In this document: positions 35,718 through 43,901 of the stretch, piece by piece
How positions within the stretch are numbered: position 1 is the stretch's first letter
Layout: every line of letters begins with the position of its first letter
Assembly: GCF_013280595.1 (NCBI RefSeq)
Contig: NZ_JAAATY010000002.1
Span: 248,001-312,000 of the forward strand
Source of the DNA: Kibdelosporangium persicum
Lineage (GTDB): Bacteria; Actinomycetota; Actinomycetes; Mycobacteriales; Pseudonocardiaceae
DNA length: 64,000 bases
Reading direction: 5' to 3'
The notes under the pieces: generated by a model
The model's database searches: none
What the model saw: only the letters and a program-made list of their open reading frames with translations
Told to the model about the DNA's origin: nothing
Made by a program: the position numbers and the translations under genes

Positions 35718-35960
35718 GTGGCCAAGCCACCCATTCGCAAGCCGAAGAAGAAGGTCTGCGCGTTCTGCAAGAAGGACGCCGTGGACACGTTGATCGACTA
35801 CAAGGACACCGCGCTGCTGCGCAAGTTCATCTCGGACCGCGGCAAGATCCGCGCTCGCCGGGTGACCGGCAACTGCAGCCAGCACCAGCGGGACATCGCC
35901 ATCGCGGTGAAGAACGCCCGTGAGATGGCGCTGCTCCCCTACACGTCGACCGCGCGCTGA
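35718..35960 (+). CDS. rpsR: 30S ribosomal protein S18, zinc-ribbon type
   Basis: The 80-residue protein is S18 ([28 protein letters not shown]). It contains KVCAFCKK at the N-terminus and a further Cys in TGNCSQH, so it is the Cys-containing C+ form that binds zinc; many actinobacteria also have a zinc-independent paralogue elsewhere. The GTG start at 35718 follows AGGAG. Confidence 0.98.
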   Translation: MAKPPIRKPKKKVCAFCKKDAVDTLIDYKDTALLRKFISDRGKIRARRVTGNCSQHQRDIAIAVKNAREMALLPYTSTAR

Positions 35961-35974
35961 TCGGAGGGACAGAG

Positions 35975-36430
35975 ATGAAGCTGATTCTCACCACCGATGT
36001 GAGCGGCCTCGGCGGCCCCGGCGACATCGTCGAGGTCAAGGACGGGTACGGCCGTAACTACCTGCTCCCGCGTGGCCTGGCGATCCTGGCCACCAAGGGC
36101 GCGGAGAAGAACGTCCGCACGATCCGCCGGGCGCAGGACGCTCGCCGGGTGCGCGACCTCGACCACGCCAAGGAGATCAAGGCCACGCTCGAGGGCCTTG
36201 GTGCGGTCCCGCTCAAGGCGAAGGCGGCCGCCGGTTCCGGTAAGCTGTTCGGTTCGGTCACCACGGCCGACATCGTCTCGGCGATCAAGGCCGCCGGTGG
36301 TCCGCAGCTGGACAAGCGGACCGTCGAGCTGCCCGGTCACATCAAGAACGTCGGCAAGCACACCGCCAGCGTCCGGCTGCACCCGGACGTGAACGTGTCG
36401 GTGAAGCTGGAAGTCACCGCCGCCGGCTGA
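35975..36430 (+). CDS. rplI: 50S ribosomal protein L9
   Basis: The 151-residue protein has the L9 N-terminal domain ([34 protein letters not shown] in sequence order), the long connecting helix and the C-terminal rRNA-binding domain ending VKLEVTAAG. It is the last gene of the S6-SSB-S18-L9 operon and follows rpsR by 14 bases with GGAGG upstream. A strong terminator lies 16 bases after its stop. Confidence 0.98.
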   Translation: MKLILTTDVSGLGGPGDIVEVKDGYGRNYLLPRGLAILATKGAEKNVRTIRRAQDARRVRDLDHAKEIKATLEGLGAVPLKAKAAAGSGKLFGSVTTADIVSAIKAAGGPQLDKRTVELPGHIKNVGKHTASVRLHPDVNVSVKLEVTAAG

Positions 36431-36446
36431 CGTCGGATCTGCTGCG

Positions 36447-36481
36447 AGCCACCCTCCCGGGGCATCCTCGGGAGGGTGGCT
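36447..36481 (+). terminator. Terminator of the rpsF-rplI operon
   Basis: A 13-bp stem (AGCCACCCTCCCG at 36447-36459 and CGGGAGGGTGGCT at 36469-36481) with a 9-base loop ends in a T-rich tail. It immediately precedes the DnaA-box cluster, insulating it from upstream transcription. Confidence 0.9.
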
Positions 36482-36484
36482 TTG

Positions 36485-36709
36485 TTATCCACAGGCTGTC
36501 CCCACGATGGGGTGAAACCAGACATCGCGACACGCCGACGGCCACTTTCCGCGCGACACGCCGACGTATTTTCGACGAGTTTTTCCACACCTCGTACACA
36601 GGCCCTGACCTGCGGATTCGATTCTTATACCGGCAGTTGTCCCCAGCTTGCCCACAGGCCCATCGATGCCTGTGGTCAGCTCCGGTCATCCATCCACAGG
36701 TTGTCCACA
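36485..36709. promoter_or_regulatory. DnaA-box cluster between rplI and dnaB
   Basis: Two perfect boxes, TTATCCACA (36485-36493) and TTGTCCACA (36701-36709), flank near-boxes TTTTCCACA (36581-36589), TTGTCCCCA (36637-36645) and TTGCCCACA (36648-36656), all on the plus strand. A weaker CCATCCACA is at 36690-36698. Two 14-base direct repeats, GCGACACGCCGACG, occur at 36527-36540 and 36553-36566, 26 bp apart. An A/T-richer stretch lies at 36567-36590. The 412-bp gap 36431-36842 holds no gene. It may control dnaB or bind DnaA; dnaA and dnaN are not here, so it is not shown to be oriC. Confidence 0.65.
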
Positions 36710-36842
36710 GAAGCCTCCCCAGCACGGTTTGGTGACTGTCGGACAAGCCCTCTAGCGTGCATCGCGACACCCCGATGACGTTGCCTGACGCGGTACCGCC
36801 CGGGGTGTAAGTTCGAACATATGAGCGAGGAGGGGCTGCTCT

Positions 36843-38225
36843 GTGGCGCTGACGGATGACCGGGGACCAGCACCGGTTGACAACGGCGGGAGCCACCCGA
36901 CGTTCGACAAGCAGCCGCCGCAGGACCTGCCGGCCGAGCAGTCCGTGCTCGGCGGGATGATGCTGTCGAAGGACGCGATCGCCGACGTGGTCGAAGTCCT
37001 GCGGCCCGGTGACTTCTACCGCCCCGCGCACCAGGCGGTCTACGACTGCATCCTCGACCTCTACAGCCGTGGTGAACCCGCCGACCCCATCACGGTCGCC
37101 GCGGAGATGGAACGCCGCGGCGAACTGCGCCGCATCGGCGGCGCCCCGTACCTGCACACCCTGATCGCCACCGTGCCGACCGCGGCGAACGCCGGGTACT
37201 ACGCGGAGATCGTGGCGGAGAAGGCGGTGCTGCGCAGGCTTGTCGAAGCAGGCACCCGCATCGTCCAGCTCGGGTACTCCGGCCAGGACGGCAGCGACGT
37301 GAACGAGATCGTCGACCGCGCCCAGTCAGCGATCTACGAGGTCACCGAACGTCGCACGACCGAGGACTACGTCGCCCTCGAAGAGCTGCTGCAGCCCACG
37401 ATGGACGAGATCGACGCCATCGCCTCGCGCGGCGGCTCCTCCCTCGGCGTCCCCACCGGCTTCGCCGACTTCGACGAACTCACCAACGGCCTGCACCCCG
37501 GCCAGATGATCATCGTGGCGGCCCGTCCCGGTGTCGGCAAGTCGACGCTGGGACTGGACTGGGCCAGGTCCTGTTCGATCAAGCACGGGATGAGCAGCGT
37601 CATCTTCTCGCTGGAAATGAGCAAGACCGAGATCGTCATGCGGATGTTGTCGGCGGAGGCGAAGATCCGGCTCGCGGACATGCGTGGTGGCCGGATGACG
37701 GACGACGACTGGACGCGGCTGGCGCGGCGGATGAGTGAGATCTCCGAGGCGCCGCTGTTCATCGACGACTCGCCGAACATGACGATGATGGAGATCCGGG
37801 CGAAGGCGCGCAGGCTCAAGCAGCGCAACGACCTGAAGCTGATCGTGCTCGACTACATGCAGCTGATGACGTCGGGCAAGCGGGTGGAGAGCCGCCAGCA
37901 GGAGGTCTCGGAGTTCTCCCGGTCGCTCAAGCTGCTGGCCAAGGAGCTCGAGGTTCCGGTGGTCGCGATGAGTCAGCTGAACCGTGGTCCTGAGCAGCGG
38001 ACCGACAAGCGCCCGATGCTGGCCGACCTGCGTGAATCCGGTTCGCTGGAGCAGGACGCCGACATGGTCGTGCTGATCCACCGGCCGGACGCGTGGGAGC
38101 GGGACGACCCGCGGGCCGGCGAGGCCGACCTGATCATCGCCAAGCACCGTGCCGGTCCGACCGCGACCATCACCGTGGCCCACCAGCTGCACTACTCGAA
38201 GTTCGCCGACCTCGCCCAGGCCTAG
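36843..38225 (+). CDS. dnaB: Replicative DNA helicase
   Basis: The 460-residue hexameric helicase has the DnaB N-terminal helical domain (residues 25-130), a linker, and a RecA-like core with Walker A ARPGVGKST (227-235), Walker B IVLDYMQL and the QLNRGPEQR arginine-finger area. No intein interrupts it, unlike dnaB in some mycobacteria. The GTG start follows GAGGAGG. It sits downstream of a DnaA-box cluster, and rplI precedes it as in mycobacteria. Confidence 0.98.
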   Translation: MALTDDRGPAPVDNGGSHPTFDKQPPQDLPAEQSVLGGMMLSKDAIADVVEVLRPGDFYRPAHQAVYDCILDLYSRGEPADPITVAAEMERRGELRRIGGAPYLHTLIATVPTAANAGYYAEIVAEKAVLRRLVEAGTRIVQLGYSGQDGSDVNEIVDRAQSAIYEVTERRTTEDYVALEELLQPTMDEIDAIASRGGSSLGVPTGFADFDELTNGLHPGQMIIVAARPGVGKSTLGLDWARSCSIKHGMSSVIFSLEMSKTEIVMRMLSAEAKIRLADMRGGRMTDDDWTRLARRMSEISEAPLFIDDSPNMTMMEIRAKARRLKQRNDLKLIVLDYMQLMTSGKRVESRQQEVSEFSRSLKLLAKELEVPVVAMSQLNRGPEQRTDKRPMLADLRESGSLEQDADMVVLIHRPDAWERDDPRAGEADLIIAKHRAGPTATITVAHQLHYSKFADLAQA

Positions 38226-38266
38226 TCACTTGTGAAGTAGCCGGGGGACGCTGCCTGGTGCGGTCG

Positions 38267-39067
38267 TCATTGGTACGGGATGGGGACGCCCGCGGCCCGC
38301 AGTTTGGTCTCGACGAGCGCGTTCAGCCGGGTCCAGGCCGGTGCGTGATCTTCGAGGTGGTGGTTGATCAGCCCGTATCGGGTGGCGTCGTCGGACCGGG
38401 GCCGGTAGTCGGTCGGCAGGGTCAGGTGCTCGCGGTTGGCCAGCAGGTTGTCGGCCAGGTCGGACGCCAGCTCGTCGATCCGAGGGTCGTCCGGCGGCCA
38501 GGACCGCGCGTCCCAGCCGCGCTTGGTCAGGGCGACGAACTGCGGGTCGTCCAGCCGGTGTTCGAGCTGGGTCAGGAAGATGTCGAAGAACTTCGGTGCC
38601 AGTGCCCTGGCCAGCACCAGGCCTTCCCGCTGGCTGGCCACGTAGACCGGGTCGAAGCCGAGATCGGTGAGCCGGTCCAGGATCGCGAGGGCGCGGCCGG
38701 GCAGCAGGAGCCGGTCGCCGTCGGCGAGCTGTCGCAGTGTGTCGCGCCGGGCGATCAGGTCGGCGATCCGTTCGGTGAGGCGACGTTCGACGTCGGCGAG
38801 TGCGGCGGTGAACTGCTCGGCGTCGGCGTCGAGCAGTGCCCCGACTTCGGCCAGCGGCACGCCGGAGCTGGCCAGGGTTCGGACCTGGACCAGCCGCAGC
38901 AGGTCAGCCGATCCATAACGCCGGTAGCCGGAGCTGTCGCGTTGTGGTTCGTTGAGCAGTCCGTGCTGGTGGTAGTGCCGCACGGTTTTCACCGTGACCC
39001 CGGCGAATGCCGCGGCCTGGCCGATCGTGACGCCTGTCGACTTGACCGAGATGGTCGGGGAAGCCAT
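38267..39067 (-). CDS. MerR-family transcriptional regulator
   Basis: The 266-residue regulator has a MerR winged helix (TIGQAAAFAGVTVKTVRHYHQHGLL, then YRRYGSADLLRLVQVRTL), the dimerisation coiled coil and a long C-terminal effector domain of about 150 residues, similar in size to TipA-like drug-binding domains. ATG 39067 lies only six bases after a -10-like hexamer, so the message is probably leaderless. Its promoter is nearly the same as that of the serine hydrolase upstream, which it likely controls together with itself. Confidence 0.92.
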   Translation of the reverse strand: MASPTISVKSTGVTIGQAAAFAGVTVKTVRHYHQHGLLNEPQRDSSGYRRYGSADLLRLVQVRTLASSGVPLAEVGALLDADAEQFTAALADVERRLTERIADLIARRDTLRQLADGDRLLLPGRALAILDRLTDLGFDPVYVASQREGLVLARALAPKFFDIFLTQLEHRLDDPQFVALTKRGWDARSWPPDDPRIDELASDLADNLLANREHLTLPTDYRPRSDDATRYGLINHHLEDHAPAWTRLNALVETKLRAAGVPIPYQ

Positions 39068-39105
39068 GCGACGAGTGTGCAGCCTGCCCCTAGGTCAAGG
39101 TCAAC
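39068..39105 (-). promoter_or_regulatory. MerR-type leaderless promoter of the regulator
   Basis: On the minus strand TTGACC (39104-39099) is followed by a 19-base spacer and CACACT, then six bases to ATG. The spacer contains CCTAG-GGG-CAGG. From GTTGACC to ATG, 30 of 41 positions match the promoter at 40322-40359. A 19-base spacer is the hallmark of MerR-activated promoters. The -35 overlaps the stop of the serine hydrolase gene. Confidence 0.65.
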
Positions 39106-40321
39106 CCGACTGTCCTCGTACCGCACCGCCGCAGAACACCTCGTTGAGGAGCTTGTCCAACGCCTTCGGGTAGTCCGCTACCAGGTCGATGTCGGCGTCC
39201 CCGCTGGTGATCGAGGCGGTCAGGGTTTTGCTGCCGTCGGGCGTGCTGTACATCAGCGCTCCGTAGCCGATGGTGCTGCCGTTGTGGAAAAAGAGGGTGC
39301 CGCCGCAGTTCGGGCTCGCGTCCTGCACGCGCAGTCCCAGGCCGAAGCCGCTCTTCGGGTGTGGCGTGCGCATCTCGGCCAGCAGCGGGGCGGGCAGGAG
39401 TTTGCCGCCCAGCAGCGCGGAGAAGAACGTGTGGAGATCCTCGGTGGTCGAGATCATGTCACCGGCGGCGAACAGCAGGGAGGGGTTCTGGCGGGTGACG
39501 TCGACCGTCTTCGGTTGGCCGTCGTCCTGGTAGCGGTAGTAGCCGTGGGCGTGCGGCCCGGGGATGCCCGACCAGGCACCTGGCACCACAGTGCCCCACA
39601 GCCGGAGTGGCCGCAGGATCCGCCGTTGCATCTCCTCGGCGTACGAGCGGCCGGTGACCTTCTCGATCAGCCGCGCGGCCAGCGTGTAGTTGGTATTGGA
39701 GTAGTTCCAGTCCGTTCCCGGCGTGAACAGGGCCGGCTTGGACAACGCGAACCGGACCAGTTCGTCGGGTTGGTAGGTGCGGAACCGGTTGTCCACCCAT
39801 TCCTCGCCCGTGGAGGGGAGGCCTGGCATGGCCGTGCCGTTGTAATAGTCGCCGGTGTGGTTGAACACTCCGCTGGTGTGTTGCAGCAGCATCCGCACCG
39901 TGATCCGCCGGTCCAGCGCGAACTCGGGCAGGTAGCCGTGCACCGGGGTGTCCAGTCCGATCTTGCCCTCGGCCACCAGTTGCAGCACCACGGTCGCGAC
40001 GAAGGTCTTGGTGTTGCTGCCGATCCGGAACCGCCCGTTCACCGGCGGCTTCGCGGCGTCGCCCAGCTTGCGGACCCCGGCGCTGCCCACCCACTCGCCT
40101 CGCTGGTCGTGCACACGTAAGTGCATCCCGGCGAAGCCGATGTCGACGAACGTCTGGATGGCCTCCTGGAGTTCCGGACGGCTCTGCTGCCCGGCGGCCG
40201 CCGCGCCGGCCGGGGCGGCGACTCCGGCTACCACCGCGGCAGCCAGAGCCGTGACCGCCACTCGCCGCAACCCTCCGACCGGCGAAGTAAGCCGAGCCGT
40301 GGAAGTGATTTCGTTCTTCAT
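39101..40321 (-). CDS. Exported serine hydrolase, beta-lactamase/DD-peptidase fold
   Basis: The 406-residue protein has a signal peptide (residues 1-43) and a class C beta-lactamase/DD-peptidase domain with the SxxK motif GSNTK (Ser102, Lys105), a YSN triad residue set and a late HNGS motif in place of KTG. This is typical of serine hydrolases acting as esterases or D-aminopeptidases. ATG 40321 is supported by the signal peptide and by the leaderless promoter. Its gene ends 33 bases before the MerR start. The MerR protein may induce it in response to a peptide or antibiotic. Confidence 0.9.
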   Translation of the reverse strand: MKNEITSTARLTSPVGGLRRVAVTALAAAVVAGVAAPAGAAAAGQQSRPELQEAIQTFVDIGFAGMHLRVHDQRGEWVGSAGVRKLGDAAKPPVNGRFRIGSNTKTFVATVVLQLVAEGKIGLDTPVHGYLPEFALDRRITVRMLLQHTSGVFNHTGDYYNGTAMPGLPSTGEEWVDNRFRTYQPDELVRFALSKPALFTPGTDWNYSNTNYTLAARLIEKVTGRSYAEEMQRRILRPLRLWGTVVPGAWSGIPGPHAHGYYRYQDDGQPKTVDVTRQNPSLLFAAGDMISTTEDLHTFFSALLGGKLLPAPLLAEMRTPHPKSGFGLGLRVQDASPNCGGTLFFHNGSTIGYGALMYSTPDGSKTLTASITSGDADIDLVADYPKALDKLLNEVFCGGAVRGQSG

Positions 40322-40359
40322 GCGGCCAGGCTCCACCTTGCCCCAAGGGCGGGGTCAAC
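40322..40359 (-). promoter_or_regulatory. MerR-type leaderless promoter of the serine hydrolase
   Basis: GTTGACC (40359-40353) is followed by a 19-base spacer that holds the perfect inverted repeat CCTTG-GGG-CAAGG, then GAGCCT and six bases to ATG. Layout and length equal those of the MerR promoter at 39068-39105, pointing to one regulator for both genes. Confidence 0.65.
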
Positions 40360-40368
40360 TCCCGGAGA

Positions 40369-41352
40369 TCACTTTCCGCCGAGCTTCCTGAGGGCCGCGG
40401 CCGTCAGGTCGGTCGCGGGCTGGCAGTTCGTGTCCTCAGGTGCTTCGCGGTAGACGCTGACCCGCAGCCGTTCGACTGTCTTGGTGCCCATCGGGCGATC
40501 GAGGGGCCGGTACGCGAGCTCGGCCGAGCAGCTCGGCACGTGCCGGTTGGCGCCAGAACCGCTGCCTGCCCAGGTGTCGGTGACCGCTTCGCGGCCGTCG
40601 ATGGTGATCGCGCGGTCGGTCTTCTCGTCGACCTCCGGCCGGTGGCCGCGGACGAAGGTGACCAGGAGGCTCGGGTCGGCCGGGCCACCGGTGTCGATGG
40701 TGCAGGTCTGCCGGTTGTACGCGGGAGTCAGCTTGACGGGGTCACGGCCGAGCACTCGCCGGATCTCGGTGAACTCGATGACGTGGCAGGCGTCGTGGCG
40801 GGCGAGCGAGTCCGGTGACACCTCGGCAGGTTTCAGTTCGCCCCGCGCCAGCTGCGGCACCATGCCGTCGACCACCGCGTCCGCGAACTCGCACGCGGGT
40901 CCGCGAACCGGAGCACGGCTCGCGGCGACGAAGATCGTCGACTGTTCGGACACCACGATGTACCGGCGGCACCAGTTGGTGTCCTCGTCGCCGTGGAACG
41001 TGATGCCGTTGCGGGAGATCGGTTTCGCTCCGGCAGGCGGTGCGAACCTGAAGGCGACCTGAACGGTTGCCTGATCGTGTCGCGCCATGACGACAGTCAT
41101 CTCGCACTCGGTGAACGCTATGCCGATGTTCATCGACACCCTGCCGAACTTCGCCAGCGAGTCCTGGTTCATCAACGCGCATGGGTCGGCCTGGGCGAGT
41201 TGTTCGGCGGTGACCGCGATACCGCCGGTAGGTGGCACCGCCGCGACCGACGTCACCGTCGTCGGGGCTGGTGGTGGCGGCGGCGGTGCCGGTTCGGACG
41301 TGCAAGCCACCGCGCACAGCAGCGCTACGAAGATGAAGCTGTGCCGGACCAT
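40369..41352 (-). CDS. Lipoprotein, DUF3558-like
   Basis: The 327-residue protein has a lipoprotein signal ending AVAC (Cys17), a proline-rich spacer and two similar domains starting ADPCALMNQDSLAKFG and HDACHVIEFTEIRRVLG. This matches the DUF3558 pattern of actinobacterial cell-surface lipoproteins with paired cysteines. Function is unknown. It lies upstream of the serine hydrolase on the same strand, but the promoter at 40322-40359 separates them. Confidence 0.78.
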   Translation of the reverse strand: MVRHSFIFVALLCAVACTSEPAPPPPPPAPTTVTSVAAVPPTGGIAVTAEQLAQADPCALMNQDSLAKFGRVSMNIGIAFTECEMTVVMARHDQATVQVAFRFAPPAGAKPISRNGITFHGDEDTNWCRRYIVVSEQSTIFVAASRAPVRGPACEFADAVVDGMVPQLARGELKPAEVSPDSLARHDACHVIEFTEIRRVLGRDPVKLTPAYNRQTCTIDTGGPADPSLLVTFVRGHRPEVDEKTDRAITIDGREAVTDTWAGSGSGANRHVPSCSAELAYRPLDRPMGTKTVERLRVSVYREAPEDTNCQPATDLTAAALRKLGGK

Positions 41353-41556
41353 GATCCGAAGGTAGTCACGATCGGCGGGACCCCTCCCGGTCAGTTCCGC
41401 GCCCGGTCGGCAGCGAGTCCATACCGGCCGGGATGGCGTCCGGCCGGATCACCGACAACCCGGTATTCGCCCTGATAGACCGGTCAGTCGCGGGCCTTGG
41501 GACGTATCCTGCTGGAGCGAGTGGCGACAACCGCGGCCGCACTGATGTAGCCTTGT

Positions 41557-41572
41557 TGTTGAAGATTCAACA
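41557..41572. promoter_or_regulatory. Inverted repeat upstream of the DODA dioxygenase
   Basis: TGTTGAA-GA-TTCAACA is a perfect 7-bp inverted repeat 14 bases before the dioxygenase ATG. The shape fits MarR- or HxlR-type operators. No regulator gene is adjacent. The rest of the gap 41353-41585 holds no gene. Confidence 0.5.
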
Positions 41573-41585
41573 TTGGAGCCGCCTG

Positions 41586-42365
41586 ATGAGCACCATGCCT
41601 GTGCTGTACCTCAGCCACGGCGCGCCGCCGCTCGCCGATGACCCGGTCTGGACGCGCCAGCTGGCGCAGTGGTCGCGTGACCTGCCGCGACCCACGGCGA
41701 TCTTGGTGGTGTCGGCGCACTGGGAAGAGGCCCCGCTGACCATTGGCGCGACCACGTCCCAGCCGCTCGTGTACGACTTCTGGGGCTTCCCCGAGCGCTA
41801 CTACCAGGTCCAGTACGCGGCGCCCGGCGCTCCGGAGCTCGCCGCGAAGGTCCGCAAACTCGTGCAGTCGCCCGAGACGCCGGTGCGCGAGGAGCCGTCG
41901 CGGGGCCTGGACCATGGCGCGTACGTGCCGCTCGTCGAGATGTACCCGGACGCGAACGTCCCCGTGCTGCAGATCTCGATGCCGACGCTGGACCCGACCG
42001 GTTTGCTCGATCTCGGTCGCAAGCTGGCGCCGTTGCGTGACGAAGGCGTGCTGATCATCGGCAGCGGCTTCTTCACCCACAACCTCACCGGCATGAACAT
42101 GGCCGCGGGCACGGACATCACGCCGCCACAGTGGTCGAGCGAGTTCGACGACTGGGGCAGGCAGGTGCTCACCGAACGGGACATCGACGCGCTGCTTGAC
42201 TTCGACCGCAAGGCACCCGCCGCGCGGCTCGCGCATCCGCGGACCGAACACTTCGCGCCGCTGTTCGTCTCGCTCGGCGCGAGCATCGACCGCAACGAGC
42301 ACGCGGACACCACGATCGACGGTTACTGGTACGGCCTGTCGAAGCGATCACTGCAATTCGACTGA
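41586..42365 (+). CDS. DODA-type extradiol ring-cleavage dioxygenase
   Basis: The 259-residue protein belongs to the class III extradiol dioxygenase family of YgiD/DODA, which opens catechol rings such as DOPA using a metal. Candidate ligands and catalytic residues are seen in YLSHGAPP, VVSAHWEE, LDHGAYVPL and the C-terminal HFAPLFV. FFTHNL is also conserved. ATG 41586 is chosen; the longer frame upstream crosses the operator-like repeat. Substrate is unknown. Confidence 0.92.
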   Translation: MSTMPVLYLSHGAPPLADDPVWTRQLAQWSRDLPRPTAILVVSAHWEEAPLTIGATTSQPLVYDFWGFPERYYQVQYAAPGAPELAAKVRKLVQSPETPVREEPSRGLDHGAYVPLVEMYPDANVPVLQISMPTLDPTGLLDLGRKLAPLRDEGVLIIGSGFFTHNLTGMNMAAGTDITPPQWSSEFDDWGRQVLTERDIDALLDFDRKAPAARLAHPRTEHFAPLFVSLGASIDRNEHADTTIDGYWYGLSKRSLQFD

Positions 42366-42420
42366 GAACTCACCGGCCAGGGTCCTTGTGAGTCCTACTT
42401 GGACAGTGGAGACTCGGCGC

Positions 42421-42921
42421 ATGCGCGCGCCGGAACTCATCGTCGGGGTGTTGCGTGGCAAAGGTTTGCTCGATCCCCGGACCGGACTGCCCGGCCGTGA
42501 ACTGCTGATCGACCGCCTCAGCCTCGCCCTCACCCGAGCCAGGACACACGGCACTCTGGTGAGCCTCGTGCTCGTCCCCGGGAACGCCGAAGTGGCGATG
42601 CTGCTGAGGAAAACGATGCGCGACGACCACACCGTCGCCAGGTACGAACCGCTCCTGGTCGCGATCGTCGCCGAACACCCGCACGGCGACGCCCGCCCGA
42701 TCGTGGAGCGTGTCCGGACTGTCACCAGCGCCAGAACTGCGTGGTACACCAGCGATGGCACTGCGCGCGTGCACGAAGTGCTGTTCCGCGCCGAAGCCAC
42801 GTTGATCCGGCAAGCCGGTCCACAGCAAAACGGGCCCGGGAGCTTCGTTGCTCCCGGGCCCGGTCAGCGCAACCCGCGACTCAGATCTTCGGCAACGAGA
42901 GCAGACCGGTCAGGGCCTTGA
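42421..42921 (+). CDS. Degenerate GGDEF-like protein
   Basis: The 166-residue protein begins like a diguanylate cyclase domain: DPRTGLPGRELLIDRLSLALTRA corresponds to the DxLTGLxNR start and the first helix. The following strand LVSLVLVPGN resembles the metal-binding strand but lacks its aspartate. The place of the GGDEF loop reads VARYEPLLVAIVAE, so the signature is gone. It is about 150 residues long, as expected for the domain. Its last 30 codons run through the terminator of the convergent gene, suggesting the original stop was lost. Catalysis is unlikely; a binding or structural role is inference. Confidence 0.65.
   Translation: MRAPELIVGVLRGKGLLDPRTGLPGRELLIDRLSLALTRARTHGTLVSLVLVPGNAEVAMLLRKTMRDDHTVARYEPLLVAIVAEHPHGDARPIVERVRTVTSARTAWYTSDGTARVHEVLFRAEATLIRQAGPQQNGPGSFVAPGPGQRNPRLRSSATRADRSGP
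42831..42862 (-). terminator. Strong terminator of the minus-strand secreted-protein gene
   Basis: CGGGCCCGGGAGC (42831-42843) pairs perfectly over 13 bp with GCTCCCGGGCCCG (42850-42862). Read on the minus strand it is followed by TTTT, so it ends transcription of the gene at 42881-43825. It lies inside the 3' part of the plus-strand GGDEF-like frame. Confidence 0.88.
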
Positions 42922-43825
42922 GCTTGGTCAGCTCCTTGAGCTTCGACAGGTCGTTGATGCTCGGCATCCCCGGGGTCTCGACGCCGGACACCGCGGGCAG
43001 GTTCTCAGGCACGCCGCCGCTCTGCACGCTGACGGTCTGCGGCGCGGTGGCGGGCAGCTGCGGGATGTCGGTCTGCGAGTCGGCGGCGGCCGCCTCCGAA
43101 TTGGCGACCTCCTGGACGTCCACGCCGTCGACGCCACGAGCCACCTTCTCGACGAGACGCTTGTGGCCGTCCTCGCCCAGCAGCGGCAGGCGGTGTTGCT
43201 GCAGCATGTCGACGATCGGGGAGTCGGTGATGTCGCTGGGCCGGGTCGGCAGCTTGGGCAGCGGGATCAGCTGCGAGAGGTCGAGGGGCAGCCCGTCGAG
43301 GCTCGCCGTGGGCAGACCGAGGTCGCCGGTCAGCAGGTTGCTCGGCGCCAAACCGTCGGTCGGCAGTCCTTCGGTCGCCACAGTCCCTTCGGCTGCCAGC
43401 ACGTCCTGGATGGGCAGGCCGTCGGTCGGCAGCAACTGCTTGGTCGTCAGCAGGTCCTGGGTCGGCAGCAGCCCGGCCATGTCGGTCAGGTCGCCGAGGC
43501 CGAGCAGGTCCTTGGCGAGCGAGGCGGCCTTGAGCAGGTCGTCCAGTTCGCCGGTGCCGGTCAGGTCGCCGAGCGGGAGGTCGCCGAGCGGCAGGTTGCG
43601 CGACTCCGCGCCGGGCATCGTCGGCATGGTGGGCATGGTCGGCAGGAGCGAAGTGCTTTCGGTCAGATTCGACAGGCTGTCCAGGTTGGTCAGCGCGCCC
43701 AGGCCGGACAGCGGCAGCTCCGGCACGGTGGGCACCGGCGCGGCGGCCGCCTGGAAGAGGCCGAAGCCGACGGCGCAGGCGGCGGTCGCGGTCACGAAGA
43801 TGCTGCGGCGGATGGTCTTACGCAC
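42881..43825 (-). CDS. Secreted Leu/Pro/Asp-rich low-complexity protein
   Basis: The 314-residue protein has a Sec signal peptide (residues 1-29, ending AAAA). The mature part is made of short hydrophobic/acidic motifs such as LLPTMP, LPLGDLPLGDL, LLPTDGLPIQDVL and ATEGLPTDGL, with no cysteine after the signal. It looks like an extended or aggregating surface protein and is unlike known enzymes. It is the downstream neighbour of the giant chaplin-like protein on the same strand (76 bases apart, AGGAGA before GTG), so they may act together on the cell surface. Confidence 0.8.
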   Translation of the reverse strand: MRKTIRRSIFVTATAACAVGFGLFQAAAAPVPTVPELPLSGLGALTNLDSLSNLTESTSLLPTMPTMPTMPGAESRNLPLGDLPLGDLTGTGELDDLLKAASLAKDLLGLGDLTDMAGLLPTQDLLTTKQLLPTDGLPIQDVLAAEGTVATEGLPTDGLAPSNLLTGDLGLPTASLDGLPLDLSQLIPLPKLPTRPSDITDSPIVDMLQQHRLPLLGEDGHKRLVEKVARGVDGVDVQEVANSEAAAADSQTDIPQLPATAPQTVSVQSGGVPENLPAVSGVETPGMPSINDLSKLKELTKLKALTGLLSLPKI

Positions 43826-43901
43826 GAGATTTCTCCTAGAAAACGGGTGAGGAACAAGGGATTCCGAGTGGCCGGGGACAACGCCCCGGCCACTACCGGG
43901 G

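Noticed and set aside
36485-36709. Chromosomal origin oriC
   Set aside because: dnaA and dnaN are absent on both sides. A box cluster alone does not establish an origin, so it is recorded only as a DnaA-box region.
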